NCBI GenBank assembly: GCA_034927815.1
Contig: JAYFPK010000038.1
Span: 28,527 to 92,526, forward strand
DNA: 64,000 nt
From: Limiplasma sp034927815
GTDB lineage: Bacteria > Bacillota > Clostridia > Christensenellales > Aristaeellaceae
Direction of reading: 5' to 3'
A program made the position numbers and the translations under genes. The notes beneath the pieces are model-generated. The model was not told where the DNA came from. It saw only the letters and a program-made list of their open reading frames with translations, and made no database searches. Shown here in pieces: positions 8,679 to 17,104 of the stretch (the stretch's first letter is position 1; every line of letters begins with the position of its first letter).

Positions 8679-9692
8679 TCAAACCGCCCGCACGGAGCTT
8701 CTTTCCACCAGCTGCACGTCCAGCACCCGGGACTCCGCCAATGCTTCGGGGCTGCCAAGGCGATGCTCCAAAATTTCCACCGCCAGCGCCGCCTTTTGTT
8801 CCAGGTCCTGGGCAATGGTGGTCAACTGGGGGGAAACCTGCGTGCTAATGAGCATGTTGTCAAAACCCACGATGGATAAATCCTCAGGCACGCGAATCCC
8901 CTGGGCGTAAAGGCCGCCAATCAGCGAGGCGGCCATCTGGTCGCTGGTCACAAAGGCAGCGGTGACGTCCTCCTTCATGGACAGCAGGGCTTGGGTGGCC
9001 TGGGCCACGGAACGGGGGTCCATATCGGATTCCAAGGTAAGGCGGCGCTTGTCCGGCAAAACGAGACCATGCTTTTTCAACGTATCCACAAAGCCCCGCA
9101 GGCGGTGTTGAATCACGCTATTGTCATGCTCCGGGGGGCTGATGAAGGCGATGGCGCGGTGGCCCTTTCCAATCAAGTATTCCGCGGCCAGTTGAGCGCC
9201 CTTGTAATCGTCGATGCCCACGCTGGAAAGCTGGCGCATGTTGCTATAACTGTCAATGAACACCATGGGAATATTGCTCAGGTCATAAATCTGCTCGATC
9301 TCGTCGTCAAACATGCCGAGGAAAATGGCTCCCCGCACATTCCATGTTTTCAGGCTCTTGGCAATATCCTCCTGCTTTTGCACCATGCTGATCATCGCAT
9401 AATAGCCAAGCCGCTGGATTTTTTCGATAACGGCTCCTACCAGCGTGGCGTTGTGGGGGCTGCTCAGGGAGTTTTCATTGGGAAGGCTGCGCAGCATAAT
9501 GGCGATAATGTTGGAGTTGGCCTTGGCCAGGCTGCGGGCGGAGGCATTTTGCACGTATCCTCTTTTTTGCAAAATCGCTTGGATCTGCTCCGCTTTCTCT
9601 TGGGACACCTTGCGAAAATTGCCGTTGACAACGTTGGAGACCGTCATCAGGCTTACGTTGGCTTCCTTGGCAATGTCCTTCAGCGTAACCAT
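8679..9692 (-). CDS. LacI-family transcriptional regulator
   Basis: 337 residues. The N-terminus MVTLKDIAKEANVSLMTVS is the typical LacI helix-turn-helix with hinge, followed by a periplasmic-binding-protein-like ligand domain (NIIAIMLRSLPNENS through VQLVERSSV). AAGGAGATGTTTC gives a good ribosome site for the ATG at 9692. It is divergent from the alpha-glucoside uptake operon starting at 10002, with the intervening DNA carrying LacI-type operator candidates. It is therefore most likely the local repressor of that operon, released by an alpha-glucoside; the effector is inferred from context only. Confidence 0.92.
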   Translation of the reverse strand: MVTLKDIAKEANVSLMTVSNVVNGNFRKVSQEKAEQIQAILQKRGYVQNASARSLAKANSNIIAIMLRSLPNENSLSSPHNATLVGAVIEKIQRLGYYAMISMVQKQEDIAKSLKTWNVRGAIFLGMFDDEIEQIYDLSNIPMVFIDSYSNMRQLSSVGIDDYKGAQLAAEYLIGKGHRAIAFISPPEHDNSVIQHRLRGFVDTLKKHGLVLPDKRRLTLESDMDPRSVAQATQALLSMKEDVTAAFVTSDQMAASLIGGLYAQGIRVPEDLSIVGFDNMLISTQVSPQLTTIAQDLEQKAALAVEILEHRLGSPEALAESRVLDVQLVERSSVRAV

Positions 9693-9710
9693 GAAACATC
9701 TCCTTGATCC

Positions 9711-9818
9711 GTTTATAAACCTATCATAGCATGTTATCCGGGGAAAATCAATCCATTTTCGGGTTTAAATAAACTTAATCCATCCCGTTGATAAACTTCC
9801 GTTTTGTCCTTTATAACC
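9711..9818. promoter_or_regulatory. Repeated GTTTATAAAC-like operator candidates
   Basis: A perfect palindrome GTTTATAAAC at 9711-9720 recurs imperfectly as GTTTAAATAAAC (9763-9774), GTTGATAAAC (9787-9796) and CTTTATAACC (9809-9818). The spacing is irregular. They sit immediately upstream of the lacI-type gene and may serve autoregulation. Their AT-rich centre lacks the usual LacI-family central CpG, so they may bind another protein. Confidence 0.4.
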
Positions 9819-9880
9819 GAAGCAGGCAAGAATACCCTGTTCAAAATACATATCTTTCCAAAGGAATTTATGAAAACATA

Positions 9881-9908
9881 TTGACAAGCTTCCCACATCG
9901 GGTATAAT
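9881..9908 (+). promoter_or_regulatory. Sigma-A-type promoter of the alpha-glucoside operon
   Basis: Consensus -35 TTGACA at 9881-9886 and consensus -10 TATAAT at 9903-9908 with a 16-bp spacer, about 95 bp upstream of the solute-binding-protein start. Confidence 0.85.
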
Positions 9909-9916
9909 GATGTTAG

Positions 9917-9928
9917 TTTAGCGCTATA
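9917..9928. promoter_or_regulatory. LacI/GalR-type operator overlapping the transcription start
   Basis: TTTAGCGCTATA is a near-perfect palindrome with a central CpG, the usual layout of LacI/GalR-family operators. It lies 8 bp after the -10 box, where a bound repressor would block initiation. The divergent LacI-family gene is the natural partner. Confidence 0.6.
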
Positions 9929-10001
9929 CCTTGCCGGCAAGAAAAGCCCACGGAAAACGAAAACCCATTGTCCCATTGGTTGGAAAGAAAGGAAGGATCT
10001 T

Positions 10002-11354
10002 ATGAAAAAGCTTGGTTCCCGTTTTCTTTCTCTGCTCTTGGCAGCCGCCATGCTCACGCTGACAGCCGCCTGCGCCGCGGGCGCGGAAGCTCCGGCTGTC
10101 ATGGGCGGGGCTGTGCAGTATGACGCCAGCCAGCCCGTCGCGGACGGCGAGCCCATTGAACTGGAGCTTTGGTACTGGACAGGGGCGGAAAACCTCTTCA
10201 AATCCCTGGTGGAGCAATATACGGCCATTCACCCCAATGTGAGCGTCACGCTGGTGGAAAACCCCTGGGACGACTATTGGACGAAGTTGCCCCTGGCGCT
10301 CCAGGGCAACGAAGGCCCCGCCATTTTCAACATTCACAACAGCCATCATGAAAACCTGATCGGCTACCTGGCTCCCTACGGCATTCCTGTGGAGGACCTG
10401 GAAAAGGATTTCGTGGGCGTCTCCGCCCATGTGATCGACGGCCAGGTGTATTACACCGATTACGGCCTGATGACTGCCACCATGTACTACAACAAGGCCA
10501 TGTGGGAAAAGGCCGGCTTGACGGATGCCGACATTCCCAAGACCTGGGACCAGTTCCGCGAGGTTGCCAAAAAGCTGACCATCCGGGATGAAAAGGGCGA
10601 GCTGGTGCAAGCGGGCTTCAGCTTTAACGGCGGCGCGCAGGGGGATGTGCTGGGCATGCAATACCAGTACGGCCAAAACCTGTTTACCCAGGACAATCAG
10701 GTTTCCTTTAACAACGAGGCCGTCCGCACCGTTGTGCAGCGTATGAAGGACTTCTACGAAGTGGACAAGATCGGGGATTACAACTTCGGCAACAACTCCG
10801 GCGACAACTTCGGCCAGGGCATGGTGGCCCTGTATTTGGGCTGGGGCTTCATGCACAACGTGCTGAAAAACAACTTCCCGGACACCCAGTTTGGCAGCTT
10901 CGAGATCCCCACTCCCACCGGGGAGGCGCCCTACGCGTACCACCGCTATAACGGCGAGTCCACCTTCGGCGTCAACAAGAACGCTCCCGCCCAGCAGCAG
11001 GCTGTGGCCCAGGATATCGTGCGCTTCTTCCTGGCCAGCGATGCGCTGCAAAAGGAATTCTGCCTGGCCAATTCCGTGTTCCCCGCCAAAAACTCCCTGG
11101 CCAATGACCAGGACATCCTTGGCGTCTCCAGCATTGCGGTGCTGGCGGAACATATCGACCGCTATATCTGGCCCGGCCCCATGCCCAGCGCGGTGGAGAA
11201 CAATATGAAGATCGCCTTGGAGGATATCTTCTATAATGGGGCGAACATGGAAACTGCTCTGCAAAGCGCGGAGGATGCTTGTAACCAGGAGCTGGCTATG
11301 AACGAGTTTGTCCCGGTGGAGGCTCAGTACAAGTACGCCGGCGAAGCCAAATAA
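10002..11354 (+). CDS. Carbohydrate ABC transporter substrate-binding lipoprotein
   Basis: 450 residues. It has a signal peptide with a lipobox near LTLTAAC, then a family 1 extracellular solute-binding fold: LELWYWTGAENLFKSLVEQY near the N-terminus and the usual ligand-domain segments such as GMVALYLGWGFMHNVLKN. It should capture an oligosaccharide outside the cell and deliver it to the two permeases encoded downstream. GGAAGGATCTT precedes the ATG. It is the first gene after the strong promoter at 9881. Linked GH13 and GH31 genes point to an alpha-linked glucan oligosaccharide as substrate. No ATPase gene is present, so a shared MsmK-like ATPase elsewhere is expected. Confidence 0.93.
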   Translation: MKKLGSRFLSLLLAAAMLTLTAACAAGAEAPAVMGGAVQYDASQPVADGEPIELELWYWTGAENLFKSLVEQYTAIHPNVSVTLVENPWDDYWTKLPLALQGNEGPAIFNIHNSHHENLIGYLAPYGIPVEDLEKDFVGVSAHVIDGQVYYTDYGLMTATMYYNKAMWEKAGLTDADIPKTWDQFREVAKKLTIRDEKGELVQAGFSFNGGAQGDVLGMQYQYGQNLFTQDNQVSFNNEAVRTVVQRMKDFYEVDKIGDYNFGNNSGDNFGQGMVALYLGWGFMHNVLKNNFPDTQFGSFEIPTPTGEAPYAYHRYNGESTFGVNKNAPAQQQAVAQDIVRFFLASDALQKEFCLANSVFPAKNSLANDQDILGVSSIAVLAEHIDRYIWPGPMPSAVENNMKIALEDIFYNGANMETALQSAEDACNQELAMNEFVPVEAQYKYAGEAK

Positions 11355-11437
11355 CCAGGTAATCAAATTGGAGCGGCGGGCCGGTGGGCAATGCGTCATT
11401 CCCACCGGCCCTTTCCGCCCCACGGGAGGAGAGAGCC

Positions 11438-12340
11438 ATGAAAACCACGGCCCGGAGCGTAAATCCTTTGCGCAGCCGCAGTGAAGTGATTCTGCGCGAC
11501 ATGGTGGTCACGGGGCTGATTCTGTTTTTCGTGGTCTTCTTTTTTTTCCCGATCCTGATGGCCTTTGTGGGCAGCTTTCATCTGTGGAATCCGCTCAAGG
11601 GGCAGTACCGGTTTACGGGCCTGGACAACTGGAAAATGGTGTTTTCCAACGCGCTGTTCTGGCGCTCCATGGGCAATACCGTGGGCTTTTCCGCCGTGGC
11701 GGTGGCGGCCCGCGTCCTGCTGGGGCTGCTGCTCGCCAACGCGTTGTTTTCCAAGCTGGTGAAGTACAAGTCCCTATACCGCACGCTGTATTATTTGCCC
11801 ACCATCACCCCCATGGTGGCGGTGGCCTTTATCTGGAAATTCATGTACGATCCGCAGTTTGGGCTGCTGAACCAGCTGCTGGGCACCAAGATCAACTGGC
11901 TCTTTGACTCCCGCTACGCCATGACGGCCATTTTGCTGCTGACCATCTGGAAGGACTTTGGCTACGCCGTGGTGATTTTATTGGGAGGCATGCATTCTTT
12001 GCCGATGGATTGCTATGAGGCCGCCGGCATGGACGGCGCGGGCGCCTGGAAGAAATTCTCCGCCATTACCCTGCCGCTGCTAAGGCCCACCCTGGTCTTT
12101 ATCGTCATCACTTCCCTGATCTCCTACTTTCAGACGTACATTCCCGTAATGGTGCTCACCCAGGGCGGGCCGGGCACCCAAACCTATCTGGCCTCTTACA
12201 TCATTTATGACCAGGCCTTCGTGAAGTATCATTTTGGGTATGCCTCCGCCATCTCCTTTGTGCTGTTCGCAATCATCGCGCTGCTGACGGGCCTGTCCTT
12301 CCGCTTGGCGCGCGGTTCAAAGGAGGGGGAACTTTCATGA
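11438..12340 (+). CDS. Sugar ABC transporter permease (MalF/UgpA type)
   Basis: 300 residues. I chose the ATG at 11438 (MKTTARSVN), preceded by GGGAGGAGAGAGCC, over an upstream in-frame ATG at 11384 with no ribosome site. About six hydrophobic helices are visible, with the EAA loop AAGMDGAGAWKKFSAITLP near residues 205-225, the contact site for the ATPase subunit. This is the MalF-like inner-membrane half of a carbohydrate importer. It overlaps the next permease by 4 bp (ATGA), so the two are translationally coupled. Confidence 0.93.
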   Translation: MKTTARSVNPLRSRSEVILRDMVVTGLILFFVVFFFFPILMAFVGSFHLWNPLKGQYRFTGLDNWKMVFSNALFWRSMGNTVGFSAVAVAARVLLGLLLANALFSKLVKYKSLYRTLYYLPTITPMVAVAFIWKFMYDPQFGLLNQLLGTKINWLFDSRYAMTAILLLTIWKDFGYAVVILLGGMHSLPMDCYEAAGMDGAGAWKKFSAITLPLLRPTLVFIVITSLISYFQTYIPVMVLTQGGPGTQTYLASYIIYDQAFVKYHFGYASAISFVLFAIIALLTGLSFRLARGSKEGELS

Positions 12341-13161
12341 GCAAGCGCAAGGCAGGCTCCTTGCTTTTGATGGGGGCGCTGCTTCTTTGCAGCCTGGCGA
12401 CCCTCCTGCCCTTTGCCTGGATGCTGGCCTCCTCGTTCAAAACAAACGTGGAAATCAGCGCCTTGCAGCACCGGTTTTTCCCTGCGGCCCCCACGCTGGA
12501 AAACTATCAAAACGCTTTGCAAAAGATGAATTTTCTGCGGTATTTTCTCAACAGCCTGGGATACGCGGCGTCCTTGACCCTCATCACCGTGTATACCAGC
12601 GCCATCTCGGGCTTTGTGCTCAGCAAATATCGCTTTCGCGGGCGAAACCTTTTGTTCAGCGCCATCCTCTCCACCATGATGGTTCCCGGAGTGGTCACCA
12701 TCATTCCCAGGTACAGCCTCATGCAAGGGGTGCAGTGGCTGGACACCTATCAGGCGCTGATTGTGCCCAGCCTGTTTACGTCCTTTGGGATTTTCATGAT
12801 GCGCCAAAGCTGTTCCGGCGTTCCGGACGAGCTGCTGGAGGCCGCCCGCATCGACGGGGCCAGCGAGTTTTACACCTTTCACCGGATCGTGTTCCCCCTG
12901 TTGCGCAACGCGGTTTCCAGCATTGCCATCTTCCAGTTTCTTTGGGCCTGGGAGGATTACCTGTGGCCGTACCTGATGCTGCGGTCGGAAAAAAAGCAGG
13001 TGCTCAGCGTCGCGCTCAACATGTTCAGCGGCCGTTATTCCACCGACTATGCGGGGCTGTTCGCGGCCACGGCCATTGCCATTGTTCCGGTGGTCCTTTG
13101 CTACCTGTTTTTCCAGCGAAGGTTCATCGAGGGCATTGCGGCCTCGGCGGTAAAGGGCTAA
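12337..13161 (+). CDS. Sugar ABC transporter permease (MalG/UgpE type)
   Basis: 274 residues, about six transmembrane helices. The EAA-type loop EAARIDGASEFYTFHRIVFP near residues 167-186 identifies the MalG-type permease of the binding-protein-dependent family. Its start overlaps the stop of the preceding permease, and the GH13 gene begins 35 bp after its stop. It forms the transmembrane channel together with the preceding permease. Confidence 0.93.
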   Translation: MSKRKAGSLLLMGALLLCSLATLLPFAWMLASSFKTNVEISALQHRFFPAAPTLENYQNALQKMNFLRYFLNSLGYAASLTLITVYTSAISGFVLSKYRFRGRNLLFSAILSTMMVPGVVTIIPRYSLMQGVQWLDTYQALIVPSLFTSFGIFMMRQSCSGVPDELLEAARIDGASEFYTFHRIVFPLLRNAVSSIAIFQFLWAWEDYLWPYLMLRSEKKQVLSVALNMFSGRYSTDYAGLFAATAIAIVPVVLCYLFFQRRFIEGIAASAVKG

Positions 13162-13196
13162 CGCCCGGGATCAATATGAGGAGAGGAGCGGTGGAT

Positions 13197-14495
13197 ATGG
13201 CTTTTGATACGCCCAAAACCTTCCGCAATCAGGTGATGTACTCGGTCTATGTGCGCCAATACAGCAAGGAGGGCACCTTTGACAAGGTGCGGGAGGATCT
13301 GCCCCGCATTCGCGCCTTGGGGGTGGATATCCTCTGGCTCTTGCCCATCCATCCCTTGGGAAAGAAGGCCCGAAAGGGCCCCCTGGGCAGCCCCTACGCC
13401 ATCCAGGACTACCGGGCTGTAAACCCCGAGTTTGGCGCCCTGGAGGACTTCCGCAAGCTGGTGGAGGCCATCCATGCCCTGGGCATGAAGTGCATCATCG
13501 ATGTGGTGTACAACCACACCTCCCCCGATTCCTGGCTGGCCCGTCACCATCCGGAGTGGTTTTACCGCAAGGAGGACGGTTCCTTTTATAACCGGATTGG
13601 CGAGTGGCCTGATATCATCGATCTGGATTACACCCAGCCCGGCTTGTGGGATTACCAGATCGAGACCCTCAAGCAATGGGCTGCCATCGTGGACGGTTTC
13701 CGCTGCGATGTGGCCCCGCTCATTCCGCTGCCTTTCTGGCTGCGGGCCCGGGAGGAAGTGGGCAAGGTACACCCGGGCTGCCTGTGGCTCAGCGAAACGG
13801 TGGAATCCGTCTTTACGCTGGATAACCGGGCCAGGGGCATGGTCAGCCTGTCCGATTCGGAAATCTATCAGGCTTTCGACGTAAGCTATGAATACGATAT
13901 TTATCAGGATTTTATCGGTGTCCTTACAGGGCGGCGCAGCCTGGGGGAATACGCGGAAGCAATCAACCGGCAGGAATCCCTGTATCCGGATAACTATGTG
14001 AAGCTGCGCTTTTTGGAAAACCATGACCGCCCCCGGGCCAAGTTCCTCATCCCGGACGAGAGGCAGCGCCGCAATTGGACGGCGTTCCTGTATTTCCAAA
14101 AGGGCATGACACTTTTGTACAACGGCCAGGAAGTGGAGAGCGCGTTCCGGCCCAGCCTGTTCCATAAAAATGAGGTGGTGTGGGATACGGGCCACGACAT
14201 CAGCCCCTTTTTGCAGAGGCTGTCCCAAATCAAGCGCAGCCCCGTCTTCGCCCAGGGCGCATACCATGTGAGCGATGGCGGGAACGGGATGCTACGAGCG
14301 AAATACGACACCCAAGCGTTGCGCATGCTGGGGGTTTTCAGCACAAAGGGGCAAAGTGCTTTGGTGGCCGTGGACGCGCCGGATGGCGCTTATGAAAATT
14401 TGGTGGATGGCAGCTCTGTATTGGTGGAAGGGGGGCTCATGCCTTGCTCCGGCGAACCCGTGATGATCGCCATCCCCAAAGGGGAAAAAGTATGA
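13197..14495 (+). CDS. GH13 alpha-amylase-family glycoside hydrolase
   Basis: 432 residues. The start at 13197 (MAFDTPKTF) has AGGAG eight bases upstream; an in-frame ATG at 13176 lies within or before that site. All GH13 signature regions are visible: DVVYNH (102-107), GFRCD with nucleophile D171, LWLSETVES with acid/base E200, and ENHD with D277. There is no signal peptide, so it acts on imported sugars. The short length and lack of accessory domains suit an intracellular alpha-glucosidase or maltodextrin hydrolase; the exact bond specificity cannot be read. It overlaps the GH31 gene by 4 bp. Confidence 0.92.
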   Translation: MAFDTPKTFRNQVMYSVYVRQYSKEGTFDKVREDLPRIRALGVDILWLLPIHPLGKKARKGPLGSPYAIQDYRAVNPEFGALEDFRKLVEAIHALGMKCIIDVVYNHTSPDSWLARHHPEWFYRKEDGSFYNRIGEWPDIIDLDYTQPGLWDYQIETLKQWAAIVDGFRCDVAPLIPLPFWLRAREEVGKVHPGCLWLSETVESVFTLDNRARGMVSLSDSEIYQAFDVSYEYDIYQDFIGVLTGRRSLGEYAEAINRQESLYPDNYVKLRFLENHDRPRAKFLIPDERQRRNWTAFLYFQKGMTLLYNGQEVESAFRPSLFHKNEVVWDTGHDISPFLQRLSQIKRSPVFAQGAYHVSDGGNGMLRAKYDTQALRMLGVFSTKGQSALVAVDAPDGAYENLVDGSSVLVEGGLMPCSGEPVMIAIPKGEKV

Positions 14496-16876
14496 CACAG
14501 GATGACATCCATACGCGGCAATGCAAAGGCGGTATGGTTTCAGGGCGGCATTACCGCTTTACCATCTTGACCTCCCAACTGATCCGTATGGAATACGACC
14601 CGGAGGGATGCTTTGAGGACCGTCCCACCCAGCGGGTGGTGAACCGGGTGTTTCCCACGCCGGACTACCGGATTTGGGATACGCAAACCGGGCTTGAAAT
14701 TCAAACGGCCCATGTCAGCCTTTTTTATGATAAAGGGCCCTTCTCGCCCCAAGGGCTCTGGGCGGAAAACCGAAGCGAATGCCGGGGCATTTATTGCACG
14801 TGGCGCTTTGGGGATGCCCTCGCCGAAAACTTGGGGGGCACAGCCCGCACCCTGGACGAGGTGGACGGCCCCTGTCCGCTGGAGCCCGGGCTTTTGTCGC
14901 GCTTGCAAGGGTTTGCCACGCTGGATGACAGCAGGTCCTTTGTGCTGACCCAGGATGGTTGGGTGGAGCCCCGCAGGCCCGGCGTTCAGGATTGGTACTT
15001 TTTCAGCTATGGCTATGCCTACCAAAAGGCCCTGGAGGACTTTTTTCATCTGTGCGGGCCCACGCCGCTGCTGCCCCGGTATGCCCTGGGGAATTGGTGG
15101 AGCCGGTTCTACCCCTACCGGGACAGGGAATACCTGGCTTTGATGGACCGGTTTCAGCGTCACGGAATCCCCCTGAGCGTTTCTGTGCTGGACATGGACT
15201 GGCATGTGACCCAGCCGCAGGATGGAGGAAAGGGCTGGACAGGCTACACCTGGAACCGGGAGCTGTTTCCCCAGCCCGAAGCCTTTCTGAAGGCTTTGCA
15301 TGACCGCGGGCTCAAGGTGACCCTGAACCTGCATCCGGCCGAGGGCGTGCAGCCTCATGAAGAAATGTATGAGGGGATGGCCCTGGCCCTGGGCAAGGAC
15401 GCTTCCCGCCGGCAACGGATTCCTTTTGACTTGGGGAACCGTGCTTTCTGGGAGGCTTATTTTGCGTATCTGCACCATCCCAGGGAACGGGAAGGGGTGG
15501 ATTTTTGGTGGGTGGACTGGCAGCAGGGCAGTGCCTCCACCCTGGACGGCCTGGACCCGCTGTGGATGCTGAATCATTACCATACGCAGGATATCGGCCG
15601 GGAAGGAAAGCGTCCGCTGATCCTTTCCCGCTATGCGGGGCCAGGCAGCCACCGCTACCCGGTGGGATTTTCCGGAGACAGCGTAATCAGTTGGCCGTCC
15701 CTGGCCTTTCAGCCTTATTTCACAGCCACGGCCTCCAACATCGGCTATGGCTGGTGGAGCCATGACATCGGGGGGCATACCCATGGCCGCCGGGATGATG
15801 AACTGCAAGTCCGCTGGCTGCAATTTGGGGTGTTCTCCCCCATCATGCGCATGCACAGCACCAGCAACTTGTTCAACGGCAAGGAGCCCTGGCGGTATAC
15901 CGCCGAGGCCTGTGGGATCATGACGGATTTTTTGCGGCTGCGGCACAGGCTCCTGCCCTATTTGTACACCATGAACTGGCTCTGCCACACCCGGGGCGTG
16001 CAGCTGGTATCCCCGATGTATTACGCCCATCCCGAGAGGGAGGAGGCCTATCAGGTCCCCAACCAGTACCATTTTGGCAGCGAAATGATCGTCTGCCCCA
16101 TCACCACGCCTATGGATGCGTCCTTGATGCGGGCGGGGGTGAAGGCCTGGCTCCCGGCGGGCCTTTATTTCGACTTTTTCACCGGGTGGATGTACCGGGG
16201 AGGCAGAATGGCGGAGCTGTTTCGTCCCCTGGCGGAAATGCCCGTGCTGGTGAAGGCCGGCGGCATCATTCCTTTGGCGGGAGCGGAGGAAAGCAGGCTG
16301 GGCGGCGCCGCTTTGCCCAGCGTCCTGGACATCCGCGTCTACGGCGGCGGGGACGGGTCCTTTTCCCTTTATGAGGACGATGGGGAAACCATGGGCTATC
16401 TGGCCGGGGAATATGCCGTGACGGAAATCGCCCTTTGCTGGCGCAAGGACGGGGGAACGGAGTTTTCCCTCATCCCCGGTTCTCCCAGAAGCTTTTTGCC
16501 CCCCCTTCGCACCTACCGGGTGAGCTTTGTGGGCGTGGAGGAGAATCACTCCTACGCCGTATTCAAAAACGGGAAGCCTTGGGAGGGGATCCAAGGGGAG
16601 TATCACCAGCAAAGCTTGCGCCTTTCGCTGCCGGAGATATCCTGGGGCGAAACCCTCAAGGTGGTGTTTGCCCAGCCCCTGCGCCTGGCGCAAAATGACG
16701 TTTTGGGCTCTTGCCGGGATATTTTGAAGGAAGCCCGGGTGGGCTATGAACTGAAGGAGAGCATCTATTCCATTTTGAGCCAAGGCCAGGAATTGCCCCT
16801 TACCCTGAGCACCCTCCAGGCCCTGAGCATGCCCCGGGGGCTTCGGGCTGCGCTGATGGAGGTATTGCTGGCATAG
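14492..16876 (+). CDS. GH31 alpha-glucosidase-family protein
   Basis: 794 residues. The ATG at 14492 overlaps the GH13 stop (ATGA). The catalytic barrel is recognisable: LDMDWHVT, the nucleophile region FWWVDWQQG with D342, and the acid/base region GFSGDS with D396, followed by GWWSHDIGG. The N-terminal beta-sandwich and the C-terminal beta domains (residues ~560-790) match the usual GH31 layout and length. No signal peptide, so it is cytoplasmic. With the adjacent GH13 enzyme it would hydrolyse alpha-linked glucosides (or xylosides, which GH31 can also attack) brought in by the ABC transporter. It is the last gene of the operon. Confidence 0.93.
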   Translation: MTQDDIHTRQCKGGMVSGRHYRFTILTSQLIRMEYDPEGCFEDRPTQRVVNRVFPTPDYRIWDTQTGLEIQTAHVSLFYDKGPFSPQGLWAENRSECRGIYCTWRFGDALAENLGGTARTLDEVDGPCPLEPGLLSRLQGFATLDDSRSFVLTQDGWVEPRRPGVQDWYFFSYGYAYQKALEDFFHLCGPTPLLPRYALGNWWSRFYPYRDREYLALMDRFQRHGIPLSVSVLDMDWHVTQPQDGGKGWTGYTWNRELFPQPEAFLKALHDRGLKVTLNLHPAEGVQPHEEMYEGMALALGKDASRRQRIPFDLGNRAFWEAYFAYLHHPREREGVDFWWVDWQQGSASTLDGLDPLWMLNHYHTQDIGREGKRPLILSRYAGPGSHRYPVGFSGDSVISWPSLAFQPYFTATASNIGYGWWSHDIGGHTHGRRDDELQVRWLQFGVFSPIMRMHSTSNLFNGKEPWRYTAEACGIMTDFLRLRHRLLPYLYTMNWLCHTRGVQLVSPMYYAHPEREEAYQVPNQYHFGSEMIVCPITTPMDASLMRAGVKAWLPAGLYFDFFTGWMYRGGRMAELFRPLAEMPVLVKAGGIIPLAGAEESRLGGAALPSVLDIRVYGGGDGSFSLYEDDGETMGYLAGEYAVTEIALCWRKDGGTEFSLIPGSPRSFLPPLRTYRVSFVGVEENHSYAVFKNGKPWEGIQGEYHQQSLRLSLPEISWGETLKVVFAQPLRLAQNDVLGSCRDILKEARVGYELKESIYSILSQGQELPLTLSTLQALSMPRGLRAALMEVLLA

Positions 16877-16883
16877 GGCTATC

Positions 16884-17099
16884 TCATTTCGGATACGTCA
16901 ACCCCAGCCATTGGAGCAGATCCCGCCACGCGAACATGACGCTGGGAATTTTGATGTTCATCTTCTGCAACACAGTCAAAACAAGCGCAAGGGTGAATAT
17001 CACCAGAAATGCCGCAATGGCGCGGAGCTTGCGCTGGGCGAGCAAAGGCCTCAAGTCGATCAGCCCGATCAGGAGGAACCCCATCACAATCCATACCAT
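16884..17099 (-). CDS. Small two-helix membrane protein of the germination operon (GerD-subunit-like)
   Basis: 71 residues. Two hydrophobic helices (VWIVMGFLLIGLIDL and AIAAFLVIFTLALVLTVLQ) separated by a basic turn RPLLAQRKLR. AGGAGGGG lies 7 bases before its ATG and the upstream gerB stop is only 5 bp away, so it is clearly the last gene of the operon. Small two-helix 'D' proteins of roughly this size are known beside gerA-type operons of Bacillus, where they modulate germination rate. The link here is by size, topology and position, not by sequence recognition. An overlapping 71-codon frame at 16879-17094 is its shadow. Confidence 0.7.
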   Translation of the reverse strand: MVWIVMGFLLIGLIDLRPLLAQRKLRAIAAFLVIFTLALVLTVLQKMNIKIPSVMFAWRDLLQWLGLTYPK

Positions 17100-17104
17100 A
17101 CGCT

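Noticed and set aside
12387..14495. 702-codon frame spanning the second permease and the GH13 gene
   Set aside because: Its first 260 codons are an out-of-frame reading of the permease; only the part from 13197 is the GH13 gene.
14540..16783. 747-codon minus-strand frame opposite the GH31 gene
   Set aside because: Shadow of a GC-rich gene; the plus strand has all GH31 catalytic motifs.
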